Source of the DNA: an uncultured Bacteroidales bacterium
GTDB lineage: Bacteria > Bacteroidota > Bacteroidia > Bacteroidales > Paludibacteraceae
Direction of reading: 5' to 3'
DNA: 33,461 nt
Assembly (NCBI GenBank): GCA_937872735.1
Contig: CALMUD010000095.1
Location: forward strand, 1 to 33,461
In this document: positions 16,458-24,989 of the stretch, piece by piece
Numbering within the stretch: the first letter of the stretch is position 1
How the letters are laid out: each line of letters begins with the position of its first letter
Notes under the pieces: model-generated
What the model was told of the DNA's origin: nothing
What the model saw: only the letters and a program-made list of their open reading frames with translations
Databases searched by the model: none
Translations under genes and position numbers: made by a program

Positions 16458-17378
16458 ATGCAAAAGACACTGATAATACTACTGGGACCAACGGGGGTGG
16501 GAAAAACAGAATTGAGTCTCAGCCTTGCCGAGAGATTCAACTCTGAAATCATTTCGTGCGACTCCCGACAGATTTATCGGGAAATGAAAATAGGCACGGC
16601 AGCTCCTTCTGAGGATCAAATGAAAAGGGTTAAACATCATTTTATAGGGTGCATTGACATTTCCAGCTATTACAGTTGCGGACGTTTTGAGAATGATGCA
16701 TTGGCCGTTTGTAACGAGCTGTTTCTGCACTCCGATGTGGCGTTGATGACGGGCGGATCGATGCTGTATATCGATGCCATCTGCAAAGGTATTGACGACT
16801 TGCCGGAGGTGGACCAACAACTGCGCGACCAGCTGTGGAAACGATATGCCGAGGAAGGAATTGAACAGTTGTCTCAGGAACTGAAAGTGCTGGACCCCGA
16901 TTATTACGACAAAATTGATAAAAAGAATTACAAACGCATCATCCATGCGCTGGAGATATGCCTTTCAACAGGACAAACCTACACGGCCCTGCGAAAGGAG
17001 ACGGCGAAAGCTCGTCCTTTCAACATACTGAAAATAGGATTGACCAGACCCAGAGAGGAACTCTATGACAGAATAAACCAGCGGGTAGACCAAATGATGA
17101 AAGATGGATTGCTGGACGAGGCAAAAAGGCTATATCCACAACGGGAACTGAATGCCCTGAATACGGTGGGCTACAAGGAGCTATTCAACTATTTTGACGG
17201 CAACTGGACCCTCGACTATGCCATCAGCATGATAAAACAAGACTCACGCCGATATGCGAAGAAACAGATGACCTGGTTCAGGCGCGACCCTGCAATAATG
17301 TGGTTCTATCCCAGCCAGAAAGACGAGATAGAAGATTACATTGACAGTCAATTAGGACAAACTGCCAATACATTATAA
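16458..17378 (+). CDS. miaA: tRNA dimethylallyltransferase
   Basis: This 306-residue protein is close to the family's normal length. It has the P-loop GPTGVGKT at residues 10-17, CDSRQIYREMKIGTA at 34-48 (substrate-tRNA binding), a TGGSMLYIDAI segment and the C-terminal NTVGYKELF and QDSRRYAKKQMTWFRRD motifs. The enzyme adds a dimethylallyl group to N6 of A37 in tRNAs reading codons that begin with U, in the cytoplasm. Its downstream neighbour is the convergent AT-rich phosphoribosyltransferase gene, with a 47-base gap and no clear terminator between them. Confidence 0.96.
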   Translation: MQKTLIILLGPTGVGKTELSLSLAERFNSEIISCDSRQIYREMKIGTAAPSEDQMKRVKHHFIGCIDISSYYSCGRFENDALAVCNELFLHSDVALMTGGSMLYIDAICKGIDDLPEVDQQLRDQLWKRYAEEGIEQLSQELKVLDPDYYDKIDKKNYKRIIHALEICLSTGQTYTALRKETAKARPFNILKIGLTRPREELYDRINQRVDQMMKDGLLDEAKRLYPQRELNALNTVGYKELFNYFDGNWTLDYAISMIKQDSRRYAKKQMTWFRRDPAIMWFYPSQKDEIEDYIDSQLGQTANTL

Positions 17379-17425
17379 GGAGAAAATATACCTGTTGACA
17401 GCAAATAAGAATTTCATATTTTCAA

Positions 17426-18295
17426 TTATGATAAGTCTTTTTTCCCGATTAAAGTAAAAATAGTAATATCTTTTGTATTATTTATCGTCCTGATTGTTTT
17501 AAGTATTTGTTGTAAAGTCGTACCGCTTGTGGCTATGTCATCAATTATCAAGACGTTTGATATGGTGATAGCCTTATAAGCACTTTCTTCTCTATCCGAC
17601 GCAAATTTCAAATAATTAGTGATAAAAGGTTCATATTTTTTATTCTTGATATTTCGAGCAATAGAGAAATAGTCTAATTTATGAATATCATTTATCAAGT
17701 TTTCTATAATGCTTAGAACTTCTTCTTTCTCTTTTTCTGTGTATCTTGGTTTGCCATTTATAAATCCATTTAAGACCTGATTTGTAAAAGACTCATAATC
17801 AAAATTTATTCGAGACGGCAGGTCCTTAATCAATTCGAAAGTATAAACACCACCATTTGGACAAGCGTATTTATATGCCTCTATACTGATTTCACGTGCC
17901 AAATTTGACTTTGATTCTGGAACAATAATAGCATCATATAAGGGCAATACAATTTCCTTATCTAATTTTTCAATTGCGCTGGAGATAAATCTTTCAACTT
18001 CTTTATCTCCTTCTTGGTGGAATCTTAGAGTTTGTATGAATTTAGTCCTTATTGTGCTTGGTGTATATTTTGTAAAATAATAGGCATAATAATAATACTT
18101 TATTCCCAAATATTCTTTCTTTTCAAGATTGTTATTACACAAATGAATAATGTCTTTCTCTTCATCATGAATAAAATTAAAGTCAAAAGAATTACCATTT
18201 AAGAATGCACCTTCATTTATTTGATTTTCCAACACTTTATTTAGTTCTGATTCAGGAATATAATCAAAATCATTTTTCATGGCTTTTAAAATCAT
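17426..18295 (-). CDS. Orphan phosphoribosyltransferase-domain protein, AT-rich
   Basis: In this 289-residue protein residues 248-260 (VLIIDDIATSGTT) form the PRPP-binding loop of type I phosphoribosyltransferases, like that of ComFC. Upstream, LPLYDAIIVPESKSNLA at 117-133 is the matching first core strand. The N-terminal 110 residues (acidic, then Tyr-rich around 67-77) match no domain I know, and about 110 residues are inserted between the two motifs. A start at Met6 (18280) is also possible. The gene and its flanks are visibly more AT-rich than miaA and aroE on either side, which suggests horizontal gain. Its substrate is unknown; it may be an effector or a competence-type accessory, but nothing nearby decides this. 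Confidence 0.72.
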   Translation of the reverse strand: MILKAMKNDFDYIPESELNKVLENQINEGAFLNGNSFDFNFIHDEEKDIIHLCNNNLEKKEYLGIKYYYYAYYFTKYTPSTIRTKFIQTLRFHQEGDKEVERFISSAIEKLDKEIVLPLYDAIIVPESKSNLAREISIEAYKYACPNGGVYTFELIKDLPSRINFDYESFTNQVLNGFINGKPRYTEKEKEEVLSIIENLINDIHKLDYFSIARNIKNKKYEPFITNYLKFASDREESAYKAITISNVLIIDDIATSGTTLQQILKTIRTINNTKDITIFTLIGKKDLS

Positions 18296-18492
18296 AAATA
18301 TTTTGTTAAATCATAACCGCATTGCAAACTCATGGTTTCTTAATTGCCATGATTCATTCATCATTTTATTTGTATATTTATCATCACTGTTAAATAATTT
18401 ATAATTAAAGAACAATAGGAAATAATCAGATTAGATACTTGTTGCCACGCCACCCAAAAGATGGACTATAATTATCACTTGTTATGGAAATA

Positions 18493-19248
18493 TCAGAAAG
18501 ACATTTTTCTGTTCCATATCTCCCACGAGGCGATGGCCTGCCCATAGAGCATTTCCAGCCCATTGCGGGTGACAGCCCCCCGTTCCTGTCCTTTTTTGCA
18601 GAAAAGGGTCAATTCAGGATTATAGACCAAGTCGAACAGCAAATGACGGGGAGTCAGCATCTGGTATGGTATATCAGGAGCAACATTCTCATTTGGGAAG
18701 GTGCCGACAGGCGAGCAATTGACAATGAGCAAATGCTGTTCCATCACCAGAGGCGACAACTGGTCGTAAGTCAATCCTCCATGCTTGCCCGAGCGGGACA
18801 CATAACGGAACCGGATGCCCAACTTGCCCAGCACATAAGCCACCGCCATTGAGGCACCACCAGTACCCAACACCAGTGCATCGGTATGCCAAGGCTTAAG
18901 CAGGGGTTTGAGCGAATTGGAAAAGCCGATGACATCCGTATTGAATCCCATCAACTTGACAGAGCCATCGGACTGGTAAAAAAACTTGATGGTGTTGACA
19001 GCTCCCACTTCTGCGGCGGTCTCATCCATTCGGTCCATCATGGGTATCACATCCTGCTTGTAGGGTATAGTCACATTCAGGCCCAACGGATGCCGGTCGG
19101 CAATGAGCTGATGCAAACCATCGGCCGTCGGCATCTCGAAAAGTTCATAACAGGCATCAGTATGCTCGTCTGAAAATTTCTGCGTGAAAAATCGTTTGGA
19201 AAATGAATGTACCAGCGTTTTACCTATCAGTCCGTAAGTATCCATCAT
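18493..19248 (-). CDS. aroE: Shikimate dehydrogenase
   Basis: This is a 251-residue protein with the AroE layout. Its N-terminal substrate domain carries HSFSKRFF, where Ser15 and Ser17 bind shikimate, and LNVTIPYKQDV with catalytic Lys64; GFNTDVIGF supplies Asp105. A Rossmann domain follows with VLGTGGAS at about 125-132, and the C-terminal NGLEMLYGQA is typical. It reduces 3-dehydroshikimate with NADPH in aromatic amino-acid synthesis. The start could also be Met2. It is the last gene of a three-gene run, 8 bases after the lipoprotein gene. Confidence 0.94.
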   Translation of the reverse strand: MMDTYGLIGKTLVHSFSKRFFTQKFSDEHTDACYELFEMPTADGLHQLIADRHPLGLNVTIPYKQDVIPMMDRMDETAAEVGAVNTIKFFYQSDGSVKLMGFNTDVIGFSNSLKPLLKPWHTDALVLGTGGASMAVAYVLGKLGIRFRYVSRSGKHGGLTYDQLSPLVMEQHLLIVNCSPVGTFPNENVAPDIPYQMLTPRHLLFDLVYNPELTLFCKKGQERGAVTRNGLEMLYGQAIASWEIWNRKMSF

Positions 19249-19256
19249 GAATAAGA

Positions 19257-20015
19257 TTAAAAGTTGTCAGCAGTAACCACCAGCTTGTATATGCCCACGC
19301 TGTCCTTGCCCACAACGGTGGGAGTAAAGGACCAGGAGGAAGCCTTGTTCGGATTCAGATTATTGGAATACAAGGTATCAGTCCCTGCAAATTGTTCAAG
19401 CACCGACAATGATATTTGCGACAGTTTGGCTCCCGTTGCATATAGGTCTGTCATGTGGGCTTGTTTTGCGGTGTATGGACCAAAACGGAGTGTCTTGCTG
19501 TTGTCCATATTGACCAGCTGCTTCACGCCAGATGCGGTAAGATTAAAAGAGATGGGGTATCCTGAATTATTGACCACATCATAGAAATAGGAACGCTTGG
19601 CTATGCCAAACATCCCAGACTCAAGGGTCAGGTTATAAACCCCCACTCCATTCTTATCAGAAACAGCCCCCCACGAAGAGCGAAGGCGGGCATCGCTTGT
19701 ATAAATGGAATCGTTGATGCTTGCCTCCAGCGATGTCAGCATAAATATCTCGGACCCCGTCTCCACATTCCATACATCATTGCCCGACACATCTGAGCGG
19801 AGACACAACGTATCGGTTGCGCCAGGAGCCAGAGTATCATACATCATTTTAGTCTGATTATAAATTTGGTAACTGAGATACACCGTGTTGGCCGTACCAT
19901 TGGTAACGCAATAAACGTAATCATGCGAATCCTCATCGCAGGCTGAAAAAAGGAAAGTGAAAAGAGAGACCGACAATAACAGTTTAGCCGGATTCAGCAA
20001 CTTGCTTATAGACAT
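19257..20015 (-). CDS. Hypothetical lipoprotein
   Basis: I place the start at ATG 20015, only one base after the stop of the upstream TPR gene, which fits translational coupling; 252 residues. A signal peptide ends in the lipobox LFSAC, followed by DED, so the protein is a lipoprotein that is probably sorted to the outer membrane or cell surface. The mature part is beta-rich with many Thr, Ser, Asn and Tyr, and contains phrases such as NGTANTVYLSYQIYN and YDVVNNSGYPISF that suggest two beta-sandwich-like repeats. I recognise no family. Its position between a TPR gene and aroE gives no functional hint. Confidence 0.8.
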   Translation of the reverse strand: MSISKLLNPAKLLLSVSLFTFLFSACDEDSHDYVYCVTNGTANTVYLSYQIYNQTKMMYDTLAPGATDTLCLRSDVSGNDVWNVETGSEIFMLTSLEASINDSIYTSDARLRSSWGAVSDKNGVGVYNLTLESGMFGIAKRSYFYDVVNNSGYPISFNLTASGVKQLVNMDNSKTLRFGPYTAKQAHMTDLYATGAKLSQISLSVLEQFAGTDTLYSNNLNPNKASSWSFTPTVVGKDSVGIYKLVVTADNF

Positions 20016-20016
20016 A

Positions 20017-21447
20017 TTATTTGTTTTTTTTCTTATTTTCATCATCTATAAAGAAATGTTTAAACTTGGGGTTTGTCTTTGCATCCTCGCACAAGTCAAA
20101 AAAGCTGGCACGATTGTCAGCATCCTTCACAATGGCGAGCGTCAGTTTCTCGATGGCTTCATCCTGCTGTCCCTTTTGATAATAGACTACAGCCAACAGC
20201 AAAGGCAATTCCGGCAAATCCGGATTCAGTTTTTGTGCATTGAGCAGAAAGGGCAATGCTTCATCACACTCTCCTTTATATACATAAATTTCACCGATGG
20301 ACGATTCCAAGTCGGCCGAATCGGGAAAAAACGCGCGGGCTTTGAAATAGGCATCAAGCGCATTATCAGGATTGTTCAGATTTTCATATATGTCCCCCAG
20401 ATAAACCCAAAAGGCTCCCGACTTGTCATTTAGCGACAGCGCCTTCAGCGCAAGCGGCAATGCCTCTTCGTATTTTTCCTGTTCCATCTTGCAATAGCAA
20501 ATACCCGCCCACACATCCGCATTTTCCGGAACAAGCTGGGCAGCCTGCTGATAGTATCGGATGGCTGTGTCCAAATCGCCTTTCTGCTCATAGCACTCGC
20601 CTATGAACATCAAAAGGGAGGACGACTGCCCCGTCTTGCTGGCAAACTTTTGGTAAGTGGCTATTGCCTTATCGTAATCACCATCTTGAAAATAGCAATG
20701 GGCCAGATTAAGTAAGGCTTGATAATCATCATTGCCAGTCAGATAAGCATAATCGTAGGCCTCACCCGCTTTTTGATAATTTCCCTGAATGAAATAGATT
20801 TTGCCAAGGCTGAACCACGCCTCGTTGGAATAAGGGTCCTGGTCCAGAATGATGTTATAGATGCGGATGGCATCGTCATAAAGTTTCAACTCCTCATCAC
20901 AGTAGGCCAATTCAAAACACAAGTCCGCATCCGTCTTGCCCCCCTTGGCAAACCCTTCCATCAGAAACGAACGGGCTTCCTTGTATAGCTCATGGTTCAT
21001 ATAGATGTAGGCAATGTCGAGACAGATATTCTCCTCATCATCGCCAGACAACCGCTGTATTTTTCTGAAAAGCATTTTGGCATCATCTGGATGTCCTTTC
21101 ACCAACAGATATTCGGCCCTGCAAAGCAGCACATCCGTGTTTTCCGGTTCAATGGAAAGCAGTTTGTGTATCAGCTCATCAGCCTTATCATATTGCTGAT
21201 TCTGCATATAGTGCCGCGCCAGCCTTGCCTTGACAGGCACACTGTCGGGATGAAGACGCAAGGCAAAATCAATCGCTTTCTTTGCCTTGCTCAGCAATAG
21301 TTCGTCCTGATAATAATCAATGATGTCTTCCAATTCATCTTCCTCAAAATAGCCACAGGAGTCTCCCCGCAACGCCTTCTCCAGACGGGAGAGCGATGCC
21401 TGCAGCTGGTCATCCGGATTCTGATTATTGGAATTATTCTTTTTCAT
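20017..21447 (-). CDS. Tetratricopeptide-repeat protein
   Basis: The 476-residue protein has no signal peptide and is built of consecutive TPR units from about residue 50 to 455; clear examples are EAWFSLGKIYFIQGNYQKAG, ALLNLAHCYFQDGDYDKAI and AFWVYLGDIYENLNNPDNAL. The N-terminus is acidic (EEDELEDIIDYYQDE) and the C-terminus basic. It is probably a cytoplasmic scaffold whose partners cannot be read from the sequence. It heads the run TPR - lipoprotein - aroE, and its promoter box lies at 21488-21495. Confidence 0.88.
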   Translation of the reverse strand: MKKNNSNNQNPDDQLQASLSRLEKALRGDSCGYFEEDELEDIIDYYQDELLLSKAKKAIDFALRLHPDSVPVKARLARHYMQNQQYDKADELIHKLLSIEPENTDVLLCRAEYLLVKGHPDDAKMLFRKIQRLSGDDEENICLDIAYIYMNHELYKEARSFLMEGFAKGGKTDADLCFELAYCDEELKLYDDAIRIYNIILDQDPYSNEAWFSLGKIYFIQGNYQKAGEAYDYAYLTGNDDYQALLNLAHCYFQDGDYDKAIATYQKFASKTGQSSSLLMFIGECYEQKGDLDTAIRYYQQAAQLVPENADVWAGICYCKMEQEKYEEALPLALKALSLNDKSGAFWVYLGDIYENLNNPDNALDAYFKARAFFPDSADLESSIGEIYVYKGECDEALPFLLNAQKLNPDLPELPLLLAVVYYQKGQQDEAIEKLTLAIVKDADNRASFFDLCEDAKTNPKFKHFFIDDENKKKNK

Positions 21448-21487
21448 CTATTGTCAAAAAAATGTCTTTGAGACAAAACACCGACTG

Positions 21488-21495
21488 CAAATTTA
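21488..21495 (-). promoter_or_regulatory. Probable -7 box upstream of the TPR operon
   Basis: On the minus strand TAAATTTG followed by CAG matches the TAnnTTTG consensus exactly, 40 bases before the ATG at 21447. Confidence 0.5.
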
Positions 21496-21570
21496 GTTGT
21501 TTATAAGCATCTTTGCGAAGAATCGGGGCAAAAATTATCAACAAAAGGGAACGGGAACACACGAAAACAC

Positions 21571-21604
21571 AAAAAAGGCTGAACCACGAAAGTGGAACAG
21601 CCTT
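21571..21604 (-). terminator. Intrinsic terminator after the RRM gene
   Basis: AAGGCTG (21575-21581) pairs with CAGCCTT (21598-21604), with an inner CCAC/GTGG stem capped by GAAA. On the minus strand it is followed by TTTTTTGTG. It lies about 40 bases past the stop codon of the RNA-binding protein. Confidence 0.9.
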
Positions 21605-21643
21605 ATATTACAGTCTTTAAAAATCAGATTGTGTAGAATGAAC

Positions 21644-21898
21644 TTAGCGGTGATCTTCTCTCTCCTTTGCCTCGTTCACAACCATTGCTCTGCCTTCATA
21701 ATCTGTACCATTGAGTTCCTCAATAGCCTTGGCAGCAGCTGAATCATCAGCCATTTCAACAAAACCGAAACCTTTTGAACGTCTTGTCTCACGGTCTTTG
21801 ATTACTTTTACAGAAGAAACTTCGCCATAAGCACCGAACTTTTCCTGCAAATCATTTTCACGAACCTTATAATTAAGGTTTCCTACATAAATATTCAT
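21644..21898 (-). CDS. Small RRM-type RNA-binding protein
   Basis: I start at ATG 21898 (84 residues), because MNIYVGNLNY is the classic beginning of bacterial single-RRM proteins; an in-frame ATG at 21946 would add a hydrophobic, U-rich-leader-encoded stretch. RNP2 is IYVGNL at 3-8 and RNP1 is KGFGFVEM at 42-49, both with the aromatic residues that stack on RNA bases. The C-terminus is charged (EAKEREDHR). Such proteins in Bacteroides (for example the Rbp family) bind single-stranded RNA and can act in post-transcriptional control. The gene has an AT-rich leader of up to about 240 bases, which may be a site of autoregulation. Confidence 0.93.
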   Translation of the reverse strand: MNIYVGNLNYKVRENDLQEKFGAYGEVSSVKVIKDRETRRSKGFGFVEMADDSAAAKAIEELNGTDYEGRAMVVNEAKEREDHR

Positions 21899-22142
21899 AA
21901 AAGAAAAAAATAAATAAATAAAAAATTTGTCTGGAGAGATAAACAAAAGATATTATTAAATATTAACCTCATCGCGCGTAAGAGGTAGTAAAAAACGACA
22001 CAAATGATTAACTCATCCACGTGCAAAGGAAAGCATAAAATTTGGTATCCCCAAATTTGAGGGGCTAAAATTAAAGCAAAAAAAAGAAAATATTTCTCAC
22101 GAATATATCGAGGGCAACACCCTCTCGCTGAAATCAACTCAG

Positions 22143-23270
22143 CTATCTACCAACAGCATACAATCCGCCGGGCAACTGGTGAATCAGATTGCTGAACTCC
22201 ATTTTGAACAATAGTCCCGACAGTTTGGCTATAGGCAGATTCAGTTCCAGTGCAATATCATTTATCTGTATCTTTTCTTTTTTTCGTATCAGCTGCATCA
22301 CATTCCGTTCCTCTTCCGACAGGTCTGGCATGGTCATTTCGGGCAGCAATGACAATTCGGGCGAGGGTGATTCTGCCGGCTCCACATCCCAGTTCATTTG
22401 CCGCTCTATATCATCGGCTGAGGTCACAAGGGCAGCCTTGTTATCGCGTATCAAATTGTTGCACCCCACCGAATAGACATCAGTCACACGTCCTGGCAGT
22501 GCAAACACATCGCGGCTATAGGAGTTGGCAAACTCTGCCGTCAGCAGTGCGCCACCCTTCTCTGCCGACTCCACCACCAGCACGGCATCACTCAGCCCTG
22601 CTATGATGCGGTTACGAGCCACAAAATTATTCCGGTCTATCTGCATATCCGAATAATATTCAGTCAACAGCCCGCCCTGCTCTTTCATCTGCGTGGCCAC
22701 CTGACGGTGCTCTGCGGGATAAATGTGCGACATGCCGGTGCCCATCACCCCCACTGTACGGAGTCCATGGGCCAATGCTGCCCGATGGGCACACACGTCC
22801 ACACCATAGGCCAAACCGCTGACAACAACAAGGTCTGAATGACGGGTAGCCAAATCGGACAGAATCTGTTCACAATTTATCCGGCCTGCATCGGTCATTC
22901 GGCGGGTACCTACCACTCCCAACAGTTTGGACGCATTTAGCGGACAATTACCTTTATAGAATATCAACAGAGGAGCATCCTTGCACTCGGCCAGACGATA
23001 GGGATATTCCTTATCTGTATAGAAAAGGAGTTGAACTCCATTACGCCGCGCAAAATCCAATTCGTGACGTGCTCGCTCCAGGTATGAAGGATTGGTTAGT
23101 TCGTTTCTCAACTTGGGACTGAGATTGGGTACCGACAAAAGGGCTTTGCCTCCATCAGCAAAAATGGCTTCTTCTGAACCCAAATGGGAAATGAGGCTGC
23201 GCGATGTCGCCGGCCCTACCCCTTTCACCAAAACCAAAGCCAATCGGCATATCCACTTGTAATCGTCCAT
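22143..23270 (-). CDS. dprA: DNA-processing protein DprA
   Basis: At 375 residues this has the expected architecture: an N-terminal helical (SAM/HhH-like) segment with VKGVGPATSR, a Rossmann-like domain with GVVGTRRMTDAGR, VVSGLAYGVDVCAHRAAL, GVMGTGMSHIYPAEH and NFVARNRIIAGLSDAVLVVE, and a C-terminal winged-helix segment (about 315-375). DprA loads RecA onto incoming single-stranded DNA in natural transformation. It is divergent from rbfA, with the two start codons 82 bases apart. A ComF-like or ComEC-like gene is not beside it, although an unrelated phosphoribosyltransferase lies about 4 kb away. Confidence 0.95.
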   Translation of the reverse strand: MDDYKWICRLALVLVKGVGPATSRSLISHLGSEEAIFADGGKALLSVPNLSPKLRNELTNPSYLERARHELDFARRNGVQLLFYTDKEYPYRLAECKDAPLLIFYKGNCPLNASKLLGVVGTRRMTDAGRINCEQILSDLATRHSDLVVVSGLAYGVDVCAHRAALAHGLRTVGVMGTGMSHIYPAEHRQVATQMKEQGGLLTEYYSDMQIDRNNFVARNRIIAGLSDAVLVVESAEKGGALLTAEFANSYSRDVFALPGRVTDVYSVGCNNLIRDNKAALVTSADDIERQMNWDVEPAESPSPELSLLPEMTMPDLSEEERNVMQLIRKKEKIQINDIALELNLPIAKLSGLLFKMEFSNLIHQLPGGLYAVGR

Positions 23271-23321
23271 CTGTTGTTATGAATATTTGAATGACAGCAA
23301 AAAAAGCAGCAAAATAAATGT

Positions 23322-23329
23322 TACCTTTG
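23322..23329 (+). promoter_or_regulatory. Probable -7 box of rbfA promoter
   Basis: TACCTTTG followed by CAC matches TAnnTTTG exactly and lies 23 bases before the rbfA ATG. No TTTG was seen at the expected -33 distance. The position supports the start at 23353 and not an upstream ATG at 23287. Confidence 0.6.
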
Positions 23330-23352
23330 CACACAAAAATATAAGCAAATAT

Positions 23353-23748
23353 ATGGAATCGACAAGACAAAACAAAATAGACCGACTGATTCAGAAGGAA
23401 CTCAGCGACATGTTTGTGAAAATGACCAAGACTTACCACGGCACATTGGTGACTGTCACCAATGTAAGGGTCTCGTCAGACCTAAGTGTGGCCAGGGTAA
23501 GGGTCAGCATCTTTCCGGCCAGCAAGGTAAAGGAGACCATGGAACTGCTGCAAAACAGCGTACGGGGCATCCGCTACGAACTGGGCACAAGGGTAGGACG
23601 TCAAATCCGTATCATTCCGCAGCTCTCTTTCTTCCTCGATGACTCGATGGACTACATTGAGAATATTGACCGTCTGCTGGCCGAGGATAAGAAAAAGGCA
23701 GGAGAGGTCAATCCCGACCAGCAAGAAACGAAAGAACCCGAAAAATGA
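23353..23748 (+). CDS. rbfA: Ribosome-binding factor A
   Basis: I start at ATG 23353 (131 residues), since MESTRQNKIDRLIQKELSDM is the typical RbfA beginning and an upstream ATG at 23287 would lie before the promoter box. The KH-like core includes VTVTNVRVSSDLSVARVRVS and ELGTRVGRQIRIIPQLSFFLDDS. RbfA helps mature the 3' end of 16S rRNA in the 30S subunit in the cytoplasm. The C-terminal 20 residues are charged and probably disordered. Its stop overlaps the next gene's start (ATGA at 23745-23748), so the two are translationally coupled. Confidence 0.95.
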   Translation: MESTRQNKIDRLIQKELSDMFVKMTKTYHGTLVTVTNVRVSSDLSVARVRVSIFPASKVKETMELLQNSVRGIRYELGTRVGRQIRIIPQLSFFLDDSMDYIENIDRLLAEDKKKAGEVNPDQQETKEPEK

Positions 23749-24989
23749 GATTCTCGCTGTTCATTGCCCTGCGTTACCTGTTCAGCAAAAAGAAACACAG
23801 CGCTATCAACATCGTTTCAATGATTTGCGCAGGGGGTATCTGTGTGGGTACCATTGCACTGGTGTGCATCCTCTCGGTCTACAACGGATTTCAGGAACAG
23901 ATAGAAAAGATGTTCAGCACCTTTGATCCCGACATCCGCATTGTAACCGTCCAAGGAAAAGTATTTGACAACAATGACCCGGGTATCAATAAGGTGAAGC
24001 AAAGGACCGATGTGCAGTCCTATGCCGATGTGCTGGAGGAGAATGCCATGATAAAGTGCGAAAACAAGCAGACCACAGTCACCGTCAAGGGTGTCAGTAC
24101 CAACTACACCGACTTGATAAAAACGGACTCCATCATGTGCGACGGCAACTTCATTCTGGCTACCGAGCAGCGCAACTACGGCGTGGTGGGTGTGGCCCTC
24201 GCTGCCCAACTGAATGCCAGTCTCTTTATGCAGACTCCCCTCACGCTCTATGCCCCCAAACATGATGCCACCGTTGATATCGGCAACCCCGAATCCGCTT
24301 TTTCTGAAGATGCCATCACGCTTTCGGGCGTTTACAGTGTAAAACAGGAAAATGCCGACAGCCGATATATTTTTGTGCCAATTGAACTTGCCAGAACTCT
24401 CTTCGGATATAGCAATCAGACCAATTCCGCACTGGAACTGAACCTAAAAAAGGGATTTGACCCGAACTCCGTCAAGAAGGACATTCAGAAAACGGTGGGC
24501 AATAAATTCAAAGTTCAAGACAAAAAAGAACAGCACGAGGACTTCTATCGAATGCTGAAAGTGGAAAAATGGATTACCTTCCTTATTCTCACTTTCATTC
24601 TGCTGATAGCCATCATCAACGTCATCGGCTCACTCACCATGCTCATCATCGAGAAGACCAGCGACATCAGCACTCTGCGCTGCATGGGAGCTGACGAGAC
24701 CACCATCAGACACATCTTTGTATTGGAGGGTTGGTTCACCACTGCCTTCGGTGCCATTCTGGGTGTCGTAATCGGACTGGCCCTCTGTCTGCTGCAAGAA
24801 CAATATGGACTGATAAAACTGGGCAACGGCAACGATCAGACTTTCATTGTGGATGCTTACCCGGTAAATGTGCAGGCTGCAGACATCGCTGCCATTCTTG
24901 GAACCGTACTGATATTGGGCTTTCTGGTAGCCTGGCTGCCCACCCGTTACATCAAGGGTGGTACAGTCCAAACTGATACGAAACAATAA
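23745..24989 (+). CDS. LolC/LolE-type ABC transporter permease
   Basis: This is a 414-residue inner-membrane protein of the FtsX/MacB permease superfamily. One membrane helix lies near the N-terminus (about 22-45, after IALRYLFSKKKHSAINIVS), then a large periplasmic domain (about 50-265) with FDPDIRI, and three more helices at about 270-295, 327-350 and 378-402. TSDISTLRCMGADETTIRHIF is the cytoplasmic coupling loop typical of FtsX-like domains. The order fits LolC/LolE, which extract outer-membrane lipoproteins from the inner membrane, but other FtsX-like exporters are possible. The ATPase (LolD) gene is not in the window. The gene overlaps rbfA by four bases. Confidence 0.88.
   Translation: MRFSLFIALRYLFSKKKHSAINIVSMICAGGICVGTIALVCILSVYNGFQEQIEKMFSTFDPDIRIVTVQGKVFDNNDPGINKVKQRTDVQSYADVLEENAMIKCENKQTTVTVKGVSTNYTDLIKTDSIMCDGNFILATEQRNYGVVGVALAAQLNASLFMQTPLTLYAPKHDATVDIGNPESAFSEDAITLSGVYSVKQENADSRYIFVPIELARTLFGYSNQTNSALELNLKKGFDPNSVKKDIQKTVGNKFKVQDKKEQHEDFYRMLKVEKWITFLILTFILLIAIINVIGSLTMLIIEKTSDISTLRCMGADETTIRHIFVLEGWFTTAFGAILGVVIGLALCLLQEQYGLIKLGNGNDQTFIVDAYPVNVQAADIAAILGTVLILGFLVAWLPTRYIKGGTVQTDTKQ

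Noticed and set aside
17426-18295. Calling the phosphoribosyltransferase comF
   Set aside because: Only the PRPP loop matches; the zinc-finger N-terminus of ComFC is missing and a long insertion is present.
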